Source: Bacteroidota bacterium (lineage in GTDB: Bacteria; Bacteroidota; Bacteroidia; Chitinophagales; Chitinophagaceae). From it: a stretch of 6,609 bases of DNA. Positions within the stretch are counted from its first letter, which is position 1. Every line of letters starts with the position of its first letter. The notes under the pieces are model-generated. The model searched no databases. It was not told the origin of the DNA and saw only the letters and a list, made by a program, of their open reading frames with translations. The stretch is from contig JAEZCV010000002.1 of assembly GCA_023429985.1 (NCBI GenBank), positions 1-6,609 on the forward strand, given 5' to 3'. Positions 6,321-6,609 of this stretch are shown here, in pieces. The position numbers and the translations under genes are program-made.

Positions 6321-6434
6321 CTTCAAACCTGGATTGTTTATATAACCTTCCCCAAAAAATAGGAAAGTTTACAACCAGACTTTTCTTACTTTATTGTCTA
6401 TCATGAAAAATCAGGATTTACATAACTGAACTAT

Positions 6435-6609
6435 TTAGCGGCTGTGATTTTCGTTCCAGTCCAATAATGTTATTGTATCATCCTTAATAATTATTAATGA
6501 AACTTCCCGGTCAGATGCGATCCCATCGAGATCCATATTTACTAAAGTATAATTTCCATATGTTCTTGTGATGGGGTCGTGAGTATATTTTACATTATTC
6601 CATAAAGGG
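6435..6609 (-). CDS. C-terminal end of an unidentified protein (cut by the window edge)
   Basis: A minus-strand frame enters from the right edge and ends in TAA at 6435-6437, giving 57 residues. The peptide contains LWNNVKYTHDPITRTYGNY, then TLVNMDLDGIASDREVSLII and ends ITLLDWNENHSR. The alternating hydrophobic pattern suggests beta-strands, as in the C-terminal part of small secreted or lipoprotein domains of Bacteroidota, but the fold cannot be named from this fragment. Neither other minus-strand frame is open here: each meets a stop within 20 bases of the edge. It is on the same strand as the beta-helix gene but 355 bases from it, so a shared transcript is uncertain. Confidence 0.65.
   Translation of the reverse strand, partial: PLWNNVKYTHDPITRTYGNYTLVNMDLDGIASDREVSLIIIKDDTITLLDWNENHSR

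Larger units (their letters stand above)
6080..6434. other. Intergenic region with small inverted repeats
   Basis: These 355 bases lie between the start of the beta-helix gene and the end of the next minus-strand gene, so they should hold the beta-helix gene's promoter and the upstream gene's terminator. A plus-strand frame at 6212-6406 could encode 64 residues, but its Phe/Leu/Cys/Asn-rich composition looks like translated AT-rich non-coding DNA and I do not call it. The sequence just upstream of the ATG at 6079 is AT-rich, but I find no clean TAnnTTTG element. The two inverted repeats are listed separately. Confidence 0.5.

Noticed and set aside
6212..6406. Plus-strand 64-codon ORF MNPTPLLLFGF...
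   Set aside because: Low-complexity Leu/Phe/Cys/Asn composition typical of translated AT-rich intergenic DNA, with no ribosome binding site and no domain.

Overview
The window looks like a chromosomal fragment from a Bacteroidota bacterium, probably of the Chitinophagaceae type. The base composition is moderate to AT-rich. Strong Shine-Dalgarno sites are scarce. There is a lipoprotein with a short lipobox signal, and a large secreted beta-helix protein ends in what looks like a type IX secretion (T9SS) sorting domain, a hallmark of this phylum. The genus is an inference.

Almost everything is on the minus strand. At the left edge (1-170) is the N-terminus of a small membrane protein, cut by the window. 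After a non-coding stretch (171-499) comes a tight minus-strand cluster, read from about 2845 down to 500: a doubtful 57-codon ORF; a 43-residue single-span membrane protein whose ATG overlaps that ORF's stop (TGATG); a 127-residue protein resembling the spheroidene monooxygenase (CrtA)-like alpha/beta barrel group; a 286-residue protein of an uncharacterised conserved family; a 112-residue antibiotic-biosynthesis-monooxygenase (ABM)-like protein; and a 119-residue lipoprotein. Spacings of 4 to 51 bases suggest one operon. Two separate dimeric alpha/beta barrel-type proteins beside an uncharacterised family hint at a small oxidative or heme-related function, but no substrate can be named from sequence.

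Divergent to this cluster, on the plus strand, is a 31-residue lysine-rich mini-protein (2960-3055), followed 15 bases later by a clean intrinsic terminator. Next to it is a patch of imperfect octamer repeats (3162-3185) of the kind scattered between genes in Bacteroidota.

The right half is filled by a 935-residue exported protein (3272-6079, minus): signal peptide, long right-handed parallel beta-helix, two or three Ig-like modules, and a C-terminal sorting domain. It is probably a cell-surface or secreted adhesin-like or glycan-associated protein. A 355-base non-coding region with two small inverted repeats follows, and then the C-terminal 57 codons of another minus-strand gene that runs off the right edge.
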